A stretch of 64,000 bases of DNA from Allosphingosinicella deserti (GTDB lineage Bacteria > Pseudomonadota > Alphaproteobacteria > Sphingomonadales > Sphingomonadaceae): positions 310,001 to 374,000 of the forward strand of contig NZ_PXYI01000004.1 of assembly GCF_003012735.1 (NCBI RefSeq), given 5' to 3'. Positions 53,460 through 61,632 of the stretch are shown one piece after another; the stretch's first letter is position 1; the number at the start of each line of letters is the position of its first letter. The position numbers were made by a program, and so were the translations under genes. The notes beneath the pieces are model-generated. The model was not told the origin of the DNA. It made no database searches and saw only the letters and a program-made list of their open reading frames with translations.

Positions 53460-53747
53460 ATGATCGACGGGATCGGCAAGACAGGCGGAGGCGGGCGTCC
53501 CGAGCTCGTCCGCAGCTCCGTCGAGCGCAGCGAGGCCTCCGCAAAGGCGGGCGATGCCCTCTCCCAGGATGCGATCGCGACGCCGTCCACCCTCATCTCC
53601 GAGATGGCGGGCTCCGGCGCGCCGGTCGACAGCGGCAGGGTCGCGGCGATCCGCACCGCGATCGCCGAAGGGCGCTACCCGGTCGATCCCACCAGGATCG
53701 CGGCCGCCATGATCGCGCTCGATCTACCCGCAAGGGACGAGGCATGA
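53460..53747 (+). CDS. flgM: FlgM: anti-sigma-28 factor
   Basis: The protein has 95 residues. The unstructured N-terminus begins MIDGIGK, and the C-terminal half, GAPVDSGRVAAIRTAIAEGR with YPVDPTRIAAAMI, is the conserved FliA-binding part. It holds FliA inactive until the hook is complete and is then exported. ATG at 53460 with AAGGACG upstream. It overlaps the next gene by 4 bases. Confidence 0.9.
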   Translation: MIDGIGKTGGGGRPELVRSSVERSEASAKAGDALSQDAIATPSTLISEMAGSGAPVDSGRVAAIRTAIAEGRYPVDPTRIAAAMIALDLPARDEA

Positions 53748-54052
53748 GCCTTCATGCGCTTGGCCGCCTCGAGGCGGCGCACGAGCGGCTCATCCGCGCG
53801 CTCGACCACGAGGATGTCGCGATGCTGGAGCGCCGGGTCGAGGATCTGCGCAGCGCCATCGACGATGTCCGCAGCCACGGCGCCTGGCGCGACGAAGGCG
53901 AGGTCCGGGAACGTGCGGAGCGGATCACCAGGCTTGCCGACGCCGCCCGCATCCGCGTCAATTTCCTGACGGATATCACCCGCCAGCGCCTGCAGCGCAT
54001 CGGCGACGTCCGGGGACAATCCGCAATCGGCACCTATAGCAGGCCCGCCTGA
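53744..54052 (+). CDS. FlgN-like export chaperone
   Basis: The protein has 102 residues, entirely helical with charged heptad-like spacing (LEAAHERLIRALDHEDVAML, RVEDLRSAIDDVRSH, RVNFLTDITRQRLQRI). Position after flgM and size match FlgN, which chaperones FlgK and FlgL, although sequence similarity is too low to be sure. Coupled to flgM by ATGA. Confidence 0.6.
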   Translation: MSLHALGRLEAAHERLIRALDHEDVAMLERRVEDLRSAIDDVRSHGAWRDEGEVRERAERITRLADAARIRVNFLTDITRQRLQRIGDVRGQSAIGTYSRPA

Positions 54053-54065
54053 CGAGAAATCAAAG

Positions 54066-54081
54066 TGGCACGGTGATTGCA
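54066..54081 (+). promoter_or_regulatory. sigma-54 promoter of the transglycosylase-flhA-fliA operon
   Basis: TGGCACGGTGATTGCA on the plus strand is a perfect sigma-54 sequence, almost identical to that before flgB. Transcription would start near 54092, 18 bases before the transglycosylase ATG. Through this operon, sigma-54 would control flhA and fliA, placing FliA in the middle of the cascade. Confidence 0.88.
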
Positions 54082-54109
54082 AAGATGCCCCGGAAGCAAT
54101 GGGGGCGTC

Positions 54110-54892
54110 ATGAATTCGACGGCGATACGGCAAAGCTGGACGAGTGGCGGGCGCGAAGGCGTCGGCGCCGCGATCCAGCAGGCCGCCGCCCGGACGGGCG
54201 TCGACTTCCAGTACCTGCTCGGCCAGGCGCGGATCGAGAGCGGCTTCAATCCCAACGCCAAGGCGCGCACGTCGAGTGCGACCGGGCTCTTCCAGTTTAT
54301 CGATCAGACCTGGCTCGCCACCGTCGAGAAGCATGGTGCGAAGCACGGGCTCGGCTGGGCGGCCGACGCGATCAGGGCCAGCGGCGGGCGTTACCAGGTC
54401 GCCGACCCGGCGACCCGCCGGGCGATCCTCGATCTGCGCAGGGATCCCGAAGCGGCCTCCGCGATGGCCGCCGAGTTCGCGTCGGACAACCAGCAGTATC
54501 TCGAGCGCAAGATCGGGCGGCCGATGGAATCGGTCGATCTCTATCTCGCCCATTTCCTGGGCGCCGGCGGCGCGTCGAAATTTCTGCGCGGCCATGACGC
54601 CGATCCGGACGGCAGCGCCGCCTCCATCCTTCCGGCGGCCGCGCGCGCAAACCGCGCGATCTTCTATCGCCGCGACGGCAGCGCCCGCAGCTTCGCCGAG
54701 ATCCGCGAGCGCTTCGCCGCCAAGCTCGGGGGCACCGGCGGATCGCTGCCGCCGGCGCCGCCGCGTGACACCCAAGACAGCATCACCGCCATGCGCATGG
54801 CTACGCTGGAGACGCCGGCGCAGCCGGTGGTCGGTCCGTCGCCGGCTTATGCGCGGCTGGCGTATCTGATGCTCGCCGAGCTGGGGGGCTGA
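54110..54892 (+). CDS. lytic transglycosylase (SLT type), flagellar
   Basis: The protein has 260 residues. The catalytic Glu is in LLGQARIESGFNPNA, followed by SATGLFQFIDQTWL, the SLT-domain signature, and YLAHFLGAGGASKFL. No clear signal peptide is present; flagellar export or a non-canonical route is likely. It probably opens the peptidoglycan for the rod, doing the job of the hydrolase domain missing from the short FlgJ. It is located 5 bases before flhA. Confidence 0.87.
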   Translation: MNSTAIRQSWTSGGREGVGAAIQQAAARTGVDFQYLLGQARIESGFNPNAKARTSSATGLFQFIDQTWLATVEKHGAKHGLGWAADAIRASGGRYQVADPATRRAILDLRRDPEAASAMAAEFASDNQQYLERKIGRPMESVDLYLAHFLGAGGASKFLRGHDADPDGSAASILPAAARANRAIFYRRDGSARSFAEIRERFAAKLGGTGGSLPPAPPRDTQDSITAMRMATLETPAQPVVGPSPAYARLAYLMLAELGG

Positions 54893-54896
54893 GGCC

Positions 54897-57002
54897 ATGT
54901 CCGTGCACGCCGTCAATCGCAAAGTCTGGTTGAGCGCGGGGCGCGGCGCGGTCCTCCCGTTCGCGACCCTGATGCTGGTCGCCTTGATGGTGGTGCCGGT
55001 GCCGGCGACGCTGCTTGACGTCGGCTTCATCGCCAACATCATGATCAGCCTCGCCATCCTGATGGTGGCGCTGAACGCGGCGCGGCCGCTCGATTTCTCG
55101 TCTTTCCCGACCGTGTTGCTGTTCGCGACCCTGCTGCGGCTGGCGCTGAACGTCGCCTCGACGCGGGTCGTGCTGGTCAACGGCCACGAAGGATCGGCGG
55201 CGGCCGGCCATGTCATCGAGGCCTTCGGCAGTTTCCTGATCGGCGGCGATTATGCGGTCGGCCTCTTCGTCTTCGGGATCCTGATGATCATCAATCTCGT
55301 CGTCATCACCAAGGGCGCGGGGCGGGTGTCGGAGGTTTCGGCGCGCTTCACCCTCGATGCCATGCCGGGCAAGCAGATGGCAATCGACGCCGATCTCAAT
55401 GCGGGTCTGCTGACACCCGACGAGGCCAAGCTCCGCCGCCAGGAAGTCGCGACCGAAGCCGATTTCTACGGCTCGATGGACGGCGCATCCAAGTTCGTGA
55501 AGGGCGATGCGGTCGCGGGCGTGCTGATCCTGGTGATCAACATTCTCGGCGGGCTGGTGCTCGGCACATTGAGTCACGGCCTTTCCATCCACGAGGCGGC
55601 GTCGACTTACGTGCTGCTTGCGATCGGCGATGCACTCGTCGCCCAGGTTCCCGCTCTGCTGCTGTCGATCGCGGCCGCCTCGATCGTCACCCGCGTCAAT
55701 TCACCGCTCGACCTCTCCGGGCAGATCAGCAGCCAATTCAGCTCGGCCAAGGTCTGGACCCCAGTTGCCGCCATCCTGTTCATCCTGGGTGTGCTGCCCG
55801 GCATGCCGCATCTCGTTATCCTGCCGGCCGCGGCGCTTGCCGGCTTCGTCGCCTGGAAGCTTCGCCACGGACCGCCGGCGCCGGAGATCGAGGCCGATGC
55901 CGCACCGCCGCCCAATCCGGCCGCGATCGGCTGGGACGAAGTCAGCGACGGCGCCGCCCTGGGGCTGGAGCTCGGGTACGGCGTCATCGGGCTCGTCGAC
56001 GAACGCAAGGGCGCGCCGCTGATGGGCCGGATCACCGGCATACGCCGCCAGCTGTCGCGGGAGCTCGGCTTTGTCGTACCGCTGGTCCGGGTCCGCGACA
56101 ATCTCGCGCTCGGGCCCAATCATTACCGGATCATCGTCTCGGGCGTGATCTGCGCCGAAGACGAGATCTGGCCCGAGGAACTGCTCGCGCTCGACAGTGG
56201 CGACGTGCTGGAACGGGTGCCCGGTCGCGCCGTCAAGGATCCGACCTTTGGCCTGGACGCCGTCTGGATTGCGCCCGAGCGGCGCGCCGATGCGGTCGTC
56301 GCCGGCTATACGGTGGTCGATCCGGCGACGGTGATCGCCACCCATCTGAACCAGATCGTGCAATCCTGCGCCGCCGAGATGTTCGGCATGGACGAGGCCC
56401 AGAAACTGCTCGACGCGCTCAAGGAGAATGCGCCGCAGCTCGTGCAGAATCTGACCCCGGCACCTTTGCCGCTGGCGATGATCGCGGCACTGTGCCGGTC
56501 GCTGCTCGCCGAGGGCATCCCGCTCAAGGATTTTCGCCGGATCGCCGAAGCGATGGTCGACGCCGCCCGCGAGGAGACGGACCCGGTCCAGCTGGTCGAG
56601 AGTGTGCGCCAGCGCATCGGCGGCCTGATCGTGCAGACGATCGCGCCGGCACGGATGCCGTTGCCGGTGCTGACGCTCGACGCCGAGCTCGAGACGCTGG
56701 TGAGCCAGGCGGTTCGTGCCGGCAAGGAAGCCAACCACCCGATCGAGCCGGGCCTTGCCCAGCGGCTCGTCGGCGCGATCGCCGACGTTGCCGCGCCGCA
56801 TCTCGCCGAAGCCCGGCGGATCGCTTTGGTCACTTCGCCGATCGCCCGCCGGACCTTGTCGCGCCTGCTCGCGCCGCATCTGCCGGACGTGCCGGTGCTC
56901 TCCTTCCTTGAAATCCCCGACGGCAAGCCGGTTGAAGTGATCGCGGTCGTCGGCGGTAGCCCGCAGGCGGCCCGTGCCCTGACCGCTGGAGTGGAGTCCT
57001 GA
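54897..57002 (+). CDS. flhA: FlhA: flagellar export gate protein
   Basis: The protein has 701 residues. About eight membrane segments in the first 340 residues are followed by a cytosolic domain of about 350 residues. The FHIPEP signature region is ITKGAGRVSEVSARFTLDAM and PGKQMAIDADLNAG. The C-terminal domain includes LSRELGFVVPLVRVRDN. It forms the export gate and docks chaperone-substrate complexes. It overlaps fliA by 1 base. Confidence 0.96.
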   Translation: MSVHAVNRKVWLSAGRGAVLPFATLMLVALMVVPVPATLLDVGFIANIMISLAILMVALNAARPLDFSSFPTVLLFATLLRLALNVASTRVVLVNGHEGSAAAGHVIEAFGSFLIGGDYAVGLFVFGILMIINLVVITKGAGRVSEVSARFTLDAMPGKQMAIDADLNAGLLTPDEAKLRRQEVATEADFYGSMDGASKFVKGDAVAGVLILVINILGGLVLGTLSHGLSIHEAASTYVLLAIGDALVAQVPALLLSIAAASIVTRVNSPLDLSGQISSQFSSAKVWTPVAAILFILGVLPGMPHLVILPAAALAGFVAWKLRHGPPAPEIEADAAPPPNPAAIGWDEVSDGAALGLELGYGVIGLVDERKGAPLMGRITGIRRQLSRELGFVVPLVRVRDNLALGPNHYRIIVSGVICAEDEIWPEELLALDSGDVLERVPGRAVKDPTFGLDAVWIAPERRADAVVAGYTVVDPATVIATHLNQIVQSCAAEMFGMDEAQKLLDALKENAPQLVQNLTPAPLPLAMIAALCRSLLAEGIPLKDFRRIAEAMVDAAREETDPVQLVESVRQRIGGLIVQTIAPARMPLPVLTLDAELETLVSQAVRAGKEANHPIEPGLAQRLVGAIADVAAPHLAEARRIALVTSPIARRTLSRLLAPHLPDVPVLSFLEIPDGKPVEVIAVVGGSPQAARALTAGVES

Positions 57003-57736
57003 TGCACGCCTTCAGCCATGAAGCCGCCGGCGCGATGACGTACGCGCGGGTGCCGGCACGCAAGTCGCCCGAGACACTGGCGCGCGCGCACATGCCCCTG
57101 GTCCGCAAGATCGCATGGCATGTCCACGGCCGTGTTTCGAGCGCGATCGAGGTCGAGGATCTCATCCAGATCGGCATGATCGCCCTGGTCGAAGCGGCCA
57201 ATGCATTCGAGGATCGCGGCCATGCCTTCGCAACCTATGCGACGATGCGGATCCGCGGCGCAATGATCGATCATCTTCGCCGGCAGGCGACGCTCTGCCG
57301 CTCGGCGATGACCCGCCGCAAGCAGATCGGCGCGGCGCGGGCGAAGATCGAAAGCCGCGTCGGCCGCGAGGCGACAGAGGCGGAGATCGCGGCGGAGATG
57401 GGCCTCGACGCGGCGGCGTTCCGCGCGCTCGCCGATGCCAGCGAAGCGGTGCGCCATGAATCGATCGACGACGTCTATTCCGAACATTCGATGTGGTTCG
57501 CAGACGTCGAGGAGCGCGCCGACGCGGCGCTGGAACGCGAGGACCTGCAGGCCGCGCTGGCCGGGGCGATCGGCACCCTGCCGGAGCGCGAGGCGATCGT
57601 CCTCCAGCTCTACTTCGTCGAGGAAATGAACCTGGAGGAGATCGGCCAGACGCTCGGCATCGGTGCCGCCCGAGTGTGCCAGATCAAGAAGGCCGCACTC
57701 GACACATTGCGCGGCCGGCTCGGCGCCTTCGCCTGA
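57002..57736 (+). CDS. fliA: FliA: RNA polymerase sigma-28 factor
   Basis: The protein has 244 residues. Region 2 has HMPLVRKIAWHVHGRV, VEDLIQIGMIALVEA and FATYATMRIRGAMIDHLR. Region 3 has VGREATEAEIAAEMGLD. Region 4 has LPEREAIVLQLYFVEEMN and LEEIGQTLGIGAARVCQIKK. It directs late flagellar transcription, and its antagonist FlgM is encoded at 53460. Its predicted promoters are annotated at 40811, 51508 and 53394. Confidence 0.95.
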   Translation: MHAFSHEAAGAMTYARVPARKSPETLARAHMPLVRKIAWHVHGRVSSAIEVEDLIQIGMIALVEAANAFEDRGHAFATYATMRIRGAMIDHLRRQATLCRSAMTRRKQIGAARAKIESRVGREATEAEIAAEMGLDAAAFRALADASEAVRHESIDDVYSEHSMWFADVEERADAALEREDLQAALAGAIGTLPEREAIVLQLYFVEEMNLEEIGQTLGIGAARVCQIKKAALDTLRGRLGAFA

Positions 57737-57798
57737 TCCAGCATCGCGCCGAAGCGTGGTTGCCGGTTTTCGGCTCCAGCGATGCGACAACAAACACG

Positions 57799-57834
57799 GA
57801 GCATCGAGCGCGATCCTGATCCCGCCCGATGCTC
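57799..57834. other. hairpin after fliA
   Basis: An 8-bp stem, GAGCATCG (57799-57806) with CGATGCTC (57827-57834), directly before the AAGGAG of the next gene. It could attenuate or terminate read-through from the flhA-fliA operon, or control translation of the HAD gene. Confidence 0.4.
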
Positions 57835-57846
57835 AAAGGAGAGACG

Positions 57847-60210
57847 ATGCAGATGTCCGCCAGAGCCGCCGAACTTGCCGGGCTCCTCGACCGCGCGCCG
57901 CCAGGCATCGGCATGCTGTCGCTCGACTGTTTCGACACGCTCGTCTGGCGCAACGTCCAGGCGCCGATCGACATATTCGCCGATCTGCCGATTCCCGGCG
58001 GCGGTATCTGGTCGCGCACGCAGGCGGAGATCCTCGCCCGGCGGCATGCGCTCGCGGCCGAGGGGCGTCACGAAGTGACGCTGCGGGAAATCTATCGCAA
58101 CCTCCATCCCTTCGCCGCGGACGGCGAGATCGATGCCGCGATCGCGCGCGAGCTCGAGGCAGAGGCGCGGCATTGCTACGCCTTCGCGCCCGTCGTCGAG
58201 CTCATCCGGGATGCGCAGAGACGTGGCCTGGAGGTGATCGTCGTCAGCGACACCTATCTCGATGCCGACCAGTTGCGTGCGCTGATCGCGTCCGCCGCCG
58301 GCGATGAGATCGCCGCGATGGTCGGCCGGATCTTCTGTTCGTCGGCCTATGGCGTGCCGAAGTCGCTCGGCCTGTTCGAGCGTATTCTGCCGGAACTGCC
58401 CGTGCCAGCGTCGGCGATCCTGCATGTCGGCGACAACAAGGCCGCCGACCAGGACGCGCCGGGCAGGATCGGCATCAACGCCGTCCACTTCATCCAGTTC
58501 GATGCGGCCGCCGAGCAGCGCCTGCGCATGGAGGCGGCCGCCGCAACGATGCTGCAGCCGCGGGTGCGCCGGACATCGCCCGCTTTTCAGCCACACCGGC
58601 CGATGGTCTCGCTGGCCGATCACGACGACCGCACCTGGGCGCTCGGCCACAATGTGCTGGGGCCGATCCTGCACGGTTTCTGCCGCTGGCTCGGGGACGA
58701 GATCGACGCGGACAGCGCGCGGCTCGGCCGGGCGGTCAAGCCGCTCTTCCTGCTGCGCGACGGCCATCTTCCGCACCGCGTGTTCGAGGCGCTCGGCGGT
58801 GCCGCCGCCGCGGTCGAGATCAGCCGCTTCACCGCCCGCCGCGCCGGTTTCCTGCGCGCGCAGGCCATTCGCGATTATCTCTGCGTCCAGGAAGACAGCG
58901 TCACCGCCGAAGTGATGGCCGGACAGCTCGGCATCCCCAGGCACGAGCGCGACAGGATCGTCCGCGATGGACGGGCCGCGTTCATCCGGACGATGCTTCA
59001 GCCGAAAGCGCTCGGACGTACGCGCGAACGCGCCGAAGCCTTCGCCGACCGCCTGTTCGGCCATCTCGAAGCAGCCGGTGTCGAACGCGGCGACGCGGTG
59101 ATGCTGATCGATCTCGGCTATAACGGCACCGCCCAGGATGTGCTCGAGCCGGTGCTGCGCGCCCGCTACGGCCTCGACGTCAGCGGTCGCTATCTCCTGC
59201 TCCGCGAGGAGCAGCAGACCGGCCTCGACAAGAAGGGCTATCTCGATCACCGCCACTACGACATGGGCGCGCTGCACGCGCTCAGCGGGCCGGTCGCGCT
59301 GATCGAGCAGCTCTGCACCGTCCCGCAAGGCTCGGTCGTCGATTACGGCCCCAAAGGAGAGGCGATCCGCCGCGGCGGCGATCTCAAGGCGACCCAGAAC
59401 AATATCCGCGACCGCATCCAGGACGGGTGTCTCGCCTTCGCCAACACCGCCGGGCGGGGCGTCTCAAGGCCGGCCGCATCGGACGATGCCCGAAGCCGCC
59501 GGGATGCGGCGGCGGCGTGCCTCGCACGATTGCTGTTCATGCCAAGCGCCGACGAGGTCGAGATCTTCTCGGCGTTCGAACATGACGTCAATCTCGGCAC
59601 CAGCGAGACGGTGCGCCTGCTCGACACCGACGAGGCCGCCGACGGCCTCCGCCGCCGCGGGCTCTTCTATCTTTCCGGTAACAAGCGCCTTCATCTGCCC
59701 GGCGAGCTGCAGCCGCAGGGCTTGCCGCTCAACCTCGCTTTGTTCAGCGCCGTCCGCTTCGGTCTGGAACTGCGCGCGACCGATTTCGAAGCCGGCGGCC
59801 TGACCTTGCCGGTGATCGTCGCCGACGATCGCTCGCAGACGCTGATCGAGGTCGAGGCGCACCGCACCCATGACGGCTACTATCTCGCCACCATTCCGGT
59901 CGGCGGCGGCGATTACGCCGTCGGCGTCCAGTTCGGCGTCCTCTGCGACTGGCTGCAGATCGAGGAAGCCGCTTTCTACCCGGTCCGGCGCTTCACGCCG
60001 CGGCCGGGCGAGGACAAGGCCACGCCGATCCCAGCGCCTGCACTCTTCGAGGGCATGAACGAGGAAGGCGAGGGGCTCTTTCGCTGCAGCGCTGACGCGC
60101 TGATGCTTGCGCCGCCGCTGCCGCAAACAGCACGCGAACCGCACCTTCTCGCAATCACCTTCCGCCCGATCGTCCGCCGTTCGGCGGACGCGCTCAGAAA
60201 GGCTGCCTGA
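57847..60210 (+). CDS. large HAD-superfamily protein in flagellar locus
   Basis: The protein has 787 residues. The N-terminal HAD domain has motif I SLDCFDTL (Asp27, Asp30), a motif II-type VIVVSDTYLDADQL and motif IV HVGDNKAADQDAPGR. The further 550 residues have no catalytic motif I recognise. They include LIDLGYNGTAQDVLEPVL, a second Rossmann-like strand, and a C-terminal beta-rich domain. HAD proteins starting with such a FDxFDTL block accompany polysaccharide and glycan genes. It overlaps the methyltransferase gene by 1 base and lies near a flagellin gene, so modification of flagellin or a surface sugar is plausible. AAGGAG lies 5 bases before the ATG. Confidence 0.72.
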   Translation: MQMSARAAELAGLLDRAPPGIGMLSLDCFDTLVWRNVQAPIDIFADLPIPGGGIWSRTQAEILARRHALAAEGRHEVTLREIYRNLHPFAADGEIDAAIARELEAEARHCYAFAPVVELIRDAQRRGLEVIVVSDTYLDADQLRALIASAAGDEIAAMVGRIFCSSAYGVPKSLGLFERILPELPVPASAILHVGDNKAADQDAPGRIGINAVHFIQFDAAAEQRLRMEAAAATMLQPRVRRTSPAFQPHRPMVSLADHDDRTWALGHNVLGPILHGFCRWLGDEIDADSARLGRAVKPLFLLRDGHLPHRVFEALGGAAAAVEISRFTARRAGFLRAQAIRDYLCVQEDSVTAEVMAGQLGIPRHERDRIVRDGRAAFIRTMLQPKALGRTRERAEAFADRLFGHLEAAGVERGDAVMLIDLGYNGTAQDVLEPVLRARYGLDVSGRYLLLREEQQTGLDKKGYLDHRHYDMGALHALSGPVALIEQLCTVPQGSVVDYGPKGEAIRRGGDLKATQNNIRDRIQDGCLAFANTAGRGVSRPAASDDARSRRDAAAACLARLLFMPSADEVEIFSAFEHDVNLGTSETVRLLDTDEAADGLRRRGLFYLSGNKRLHLPGELQPQGLPLNLALFSAVRFGLELRATDFEAGGLTLPVIVADDRSQTLIEVEAHRTHDGYYLATIPVGGGDYAVGVQFGVLCDWLQIEEAAFYPVRRFTPRPGEDKATPIPAPALFEGMNEEGEGLFRCSADALMLAPPLPQTAREPHLLAITFRPIVRRSADALRKAA

Positions 60211-61028
60211 TGTCCGATCTGCTGATCCACTCGATGTCCGAATTCTCCGAGATCATCCTCGATGCGCTGTCCCTTGCCGGGGCGAAGGAGATCGTCGAGA
60301 TCGGCGCCGAACATGGCGGCATGTCGTTCCTGCTCGCCGAACATGCGCAGGCGGCGGGTGGGCGGCTGACCAGCATCGATCCTGCGCCCAAACAGGCCTT
60401 CTGCGACTGGGTCGGCGAACATAAGCACGTGCGCCACGTCGCCAAGCCGAGTCTTGCCGCCTTCGACGATGTCGGCGGGGTCGATGCCTGGGTGATCGAC
60501 GGCGATCACAATTGGTTCACCGTCTATCACGAACTGAAGGCCGTCGATGCGCGCTGCAAGGCCGACGACAAGCCGATGCTCGCCTTCCTCCACGACGTCG
60601 CCTGGCCGGCGGCACGCCGCGACATGTATTATGCGCCGGACCGCATACCCGAGGCCTTCCGCCACCCCTACGACTTCGACGGGGGCGTTATCCCCGGCTT
60701 CCCGGCCTTGCTGCCGGGGCGCGGCTTCCGCGGCATGGGTCAGTTCGCGATGGCGCTCTACGAAGGCGGCCCGCGCAACGGCGTGCTGACCGCGGTCGAG
60801 GATTTCGTCGAGGAGAAACGCGCGGCGGGAGAGACGCTCTGCTTCGCTGAGATCCCGGCCGTGTTCGGGCTCGGCATCCTGTTCGCGATGGACGCCGAGT
60901 GGAGCGAAGCCTTGGCCGAACGTGTGATCCCTTGGCATGACAGCAAGCTGCTGCACACGCTGGAGCAGAACCGGCTCGCCAATTATCTCGCGGTGCTCGA
61001 CTGGCAGGACAGCGCCGCGGCGGCGTAA
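60210..61028 (+). CDS. class I SAM-dependent methyltransferase
   Basis: The protein has 272 residues. The SAM-binding motif I reads EIVEIGAEHGGMSFLLAEHA, and motif II-like GRLTSIDPAP follows. DAWVIDGDHNWFTVYHEL is typical of the Methyltransf_24 group (methylation of sugars or small molecules). The C-terminal half has no second domain. It overlaps the HAD gene by one base, so the two act together. The substrate is probably a sugar on flagellin or on a surface glycan. Confidence 0.75.
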   Translation: MSDLLIHSMSEFSEIILDALSLAGAKEIVEIGAEHGGMSFLLAEHAQAAGGRLTSIDPAPKQAFCDWVGEHKHVRHVAKPSLAAFDDVGGVDAWVIDGDHNWFTVYHELKAVDARCKADDKPMLAFLHDVAWPAARRDMYYAPDRIPEAFRHPYDFDGGVIPGFPALLPGRGFRGMGQFAMALYEGGPRNGVLTAVEDFVEEKRAAGETLCFAEIPAVFGLGILFAMDAEWSEALAERVIPWHDSKLLHTLEQNRLANYLAVLDWQDSAAAA

Positions 61029-61109
61029 GGCAAACCAAGATGCAGGCGCGGAGCAATCCGCGCCTCTTCGCGGTAGCCCGGGTGATCGACCTCACCAGCT
61101 TGCGGGCCA

Positions 61110-61526
61110 ATGTCCGCGGCGCACCGAGGCTCGGGCAGGAGCATCCCATCGTCGCAACTCGTCCGCTACGGGATCGCCGGCGGACTTTCGTCGGTCGTCT
61201 ACTCGGCGATCTTCCTCGGCCTCGCCGCCCTGCTGCCGCGAAGCTGGGCGGCTGGGGCAGTGCCGCCCGCGTTCGTCGCTGCGGCAGCTTTGGGCTTCAT
61301 GCTGCACAGACGGTGGAGCTTCCGGGAGCCAGGCTCCGTTGCGCCCGTCCAGGGTCGGGCGGACCGGTTCTTCCTCTTTCAGGGCGGCGGCATGGTTCTC
61401 AACACCCTCTTCACCTGGATCATCACTGGTCCGTTGCACGGGCCGACCTGGCTGGCGCTGATCCCGTGCGGGACGGTGACGCCGCTGCTCACCTACGCGA
61501 TACACCGCCGCTGGGTATTCGGCTGA
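61110..61526 (+). CDS. GtrA-like membrane protein
   Basis: The protein has 138 residues with four hydrophobic helices: LVRYGIAGGLSSVVYSAIFL, AGAVPPAFVAAAALGFMLHR, GGMVLNTLFTWIITG and LALIPCGTVTPLLTYAIHRR. The pattern FxxxGxxxxxxxY...HRRWSF, with a final RRWVF, matches GtrA proteins, which are thought to flip undecaprenyl-linked sugars. The start is uncertain because no good ribosome-binding site precedes the ATG at 61110. It lies between the methyltransferase and acyltransferase genes, consistent with a glycan-modification locus. Confidence 0.78.
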   Translation: MSAAHRGSGRSIPSSQLVRYGIAGGLSSVVYSAIFLGLAALLPRSWAAGAVPPAFVAAAALGFMLHRRWSFREPGSVAPVQGRADRFFLFQGGGMVLNTLFTWIITGPLHGPTWLALIPCGTVTPLLTYAIHRRWVFG

Positions 61527-61632
61527 GGCACCACGCGGGACGCTCACCGGACCGTTCCAGCCCGGACGTTCGCGAGCAGACGCGCCGAAACCCTGCGGTC
61601 GACCAACTCGGCAGCGTCGGTTACCCGTCGGC

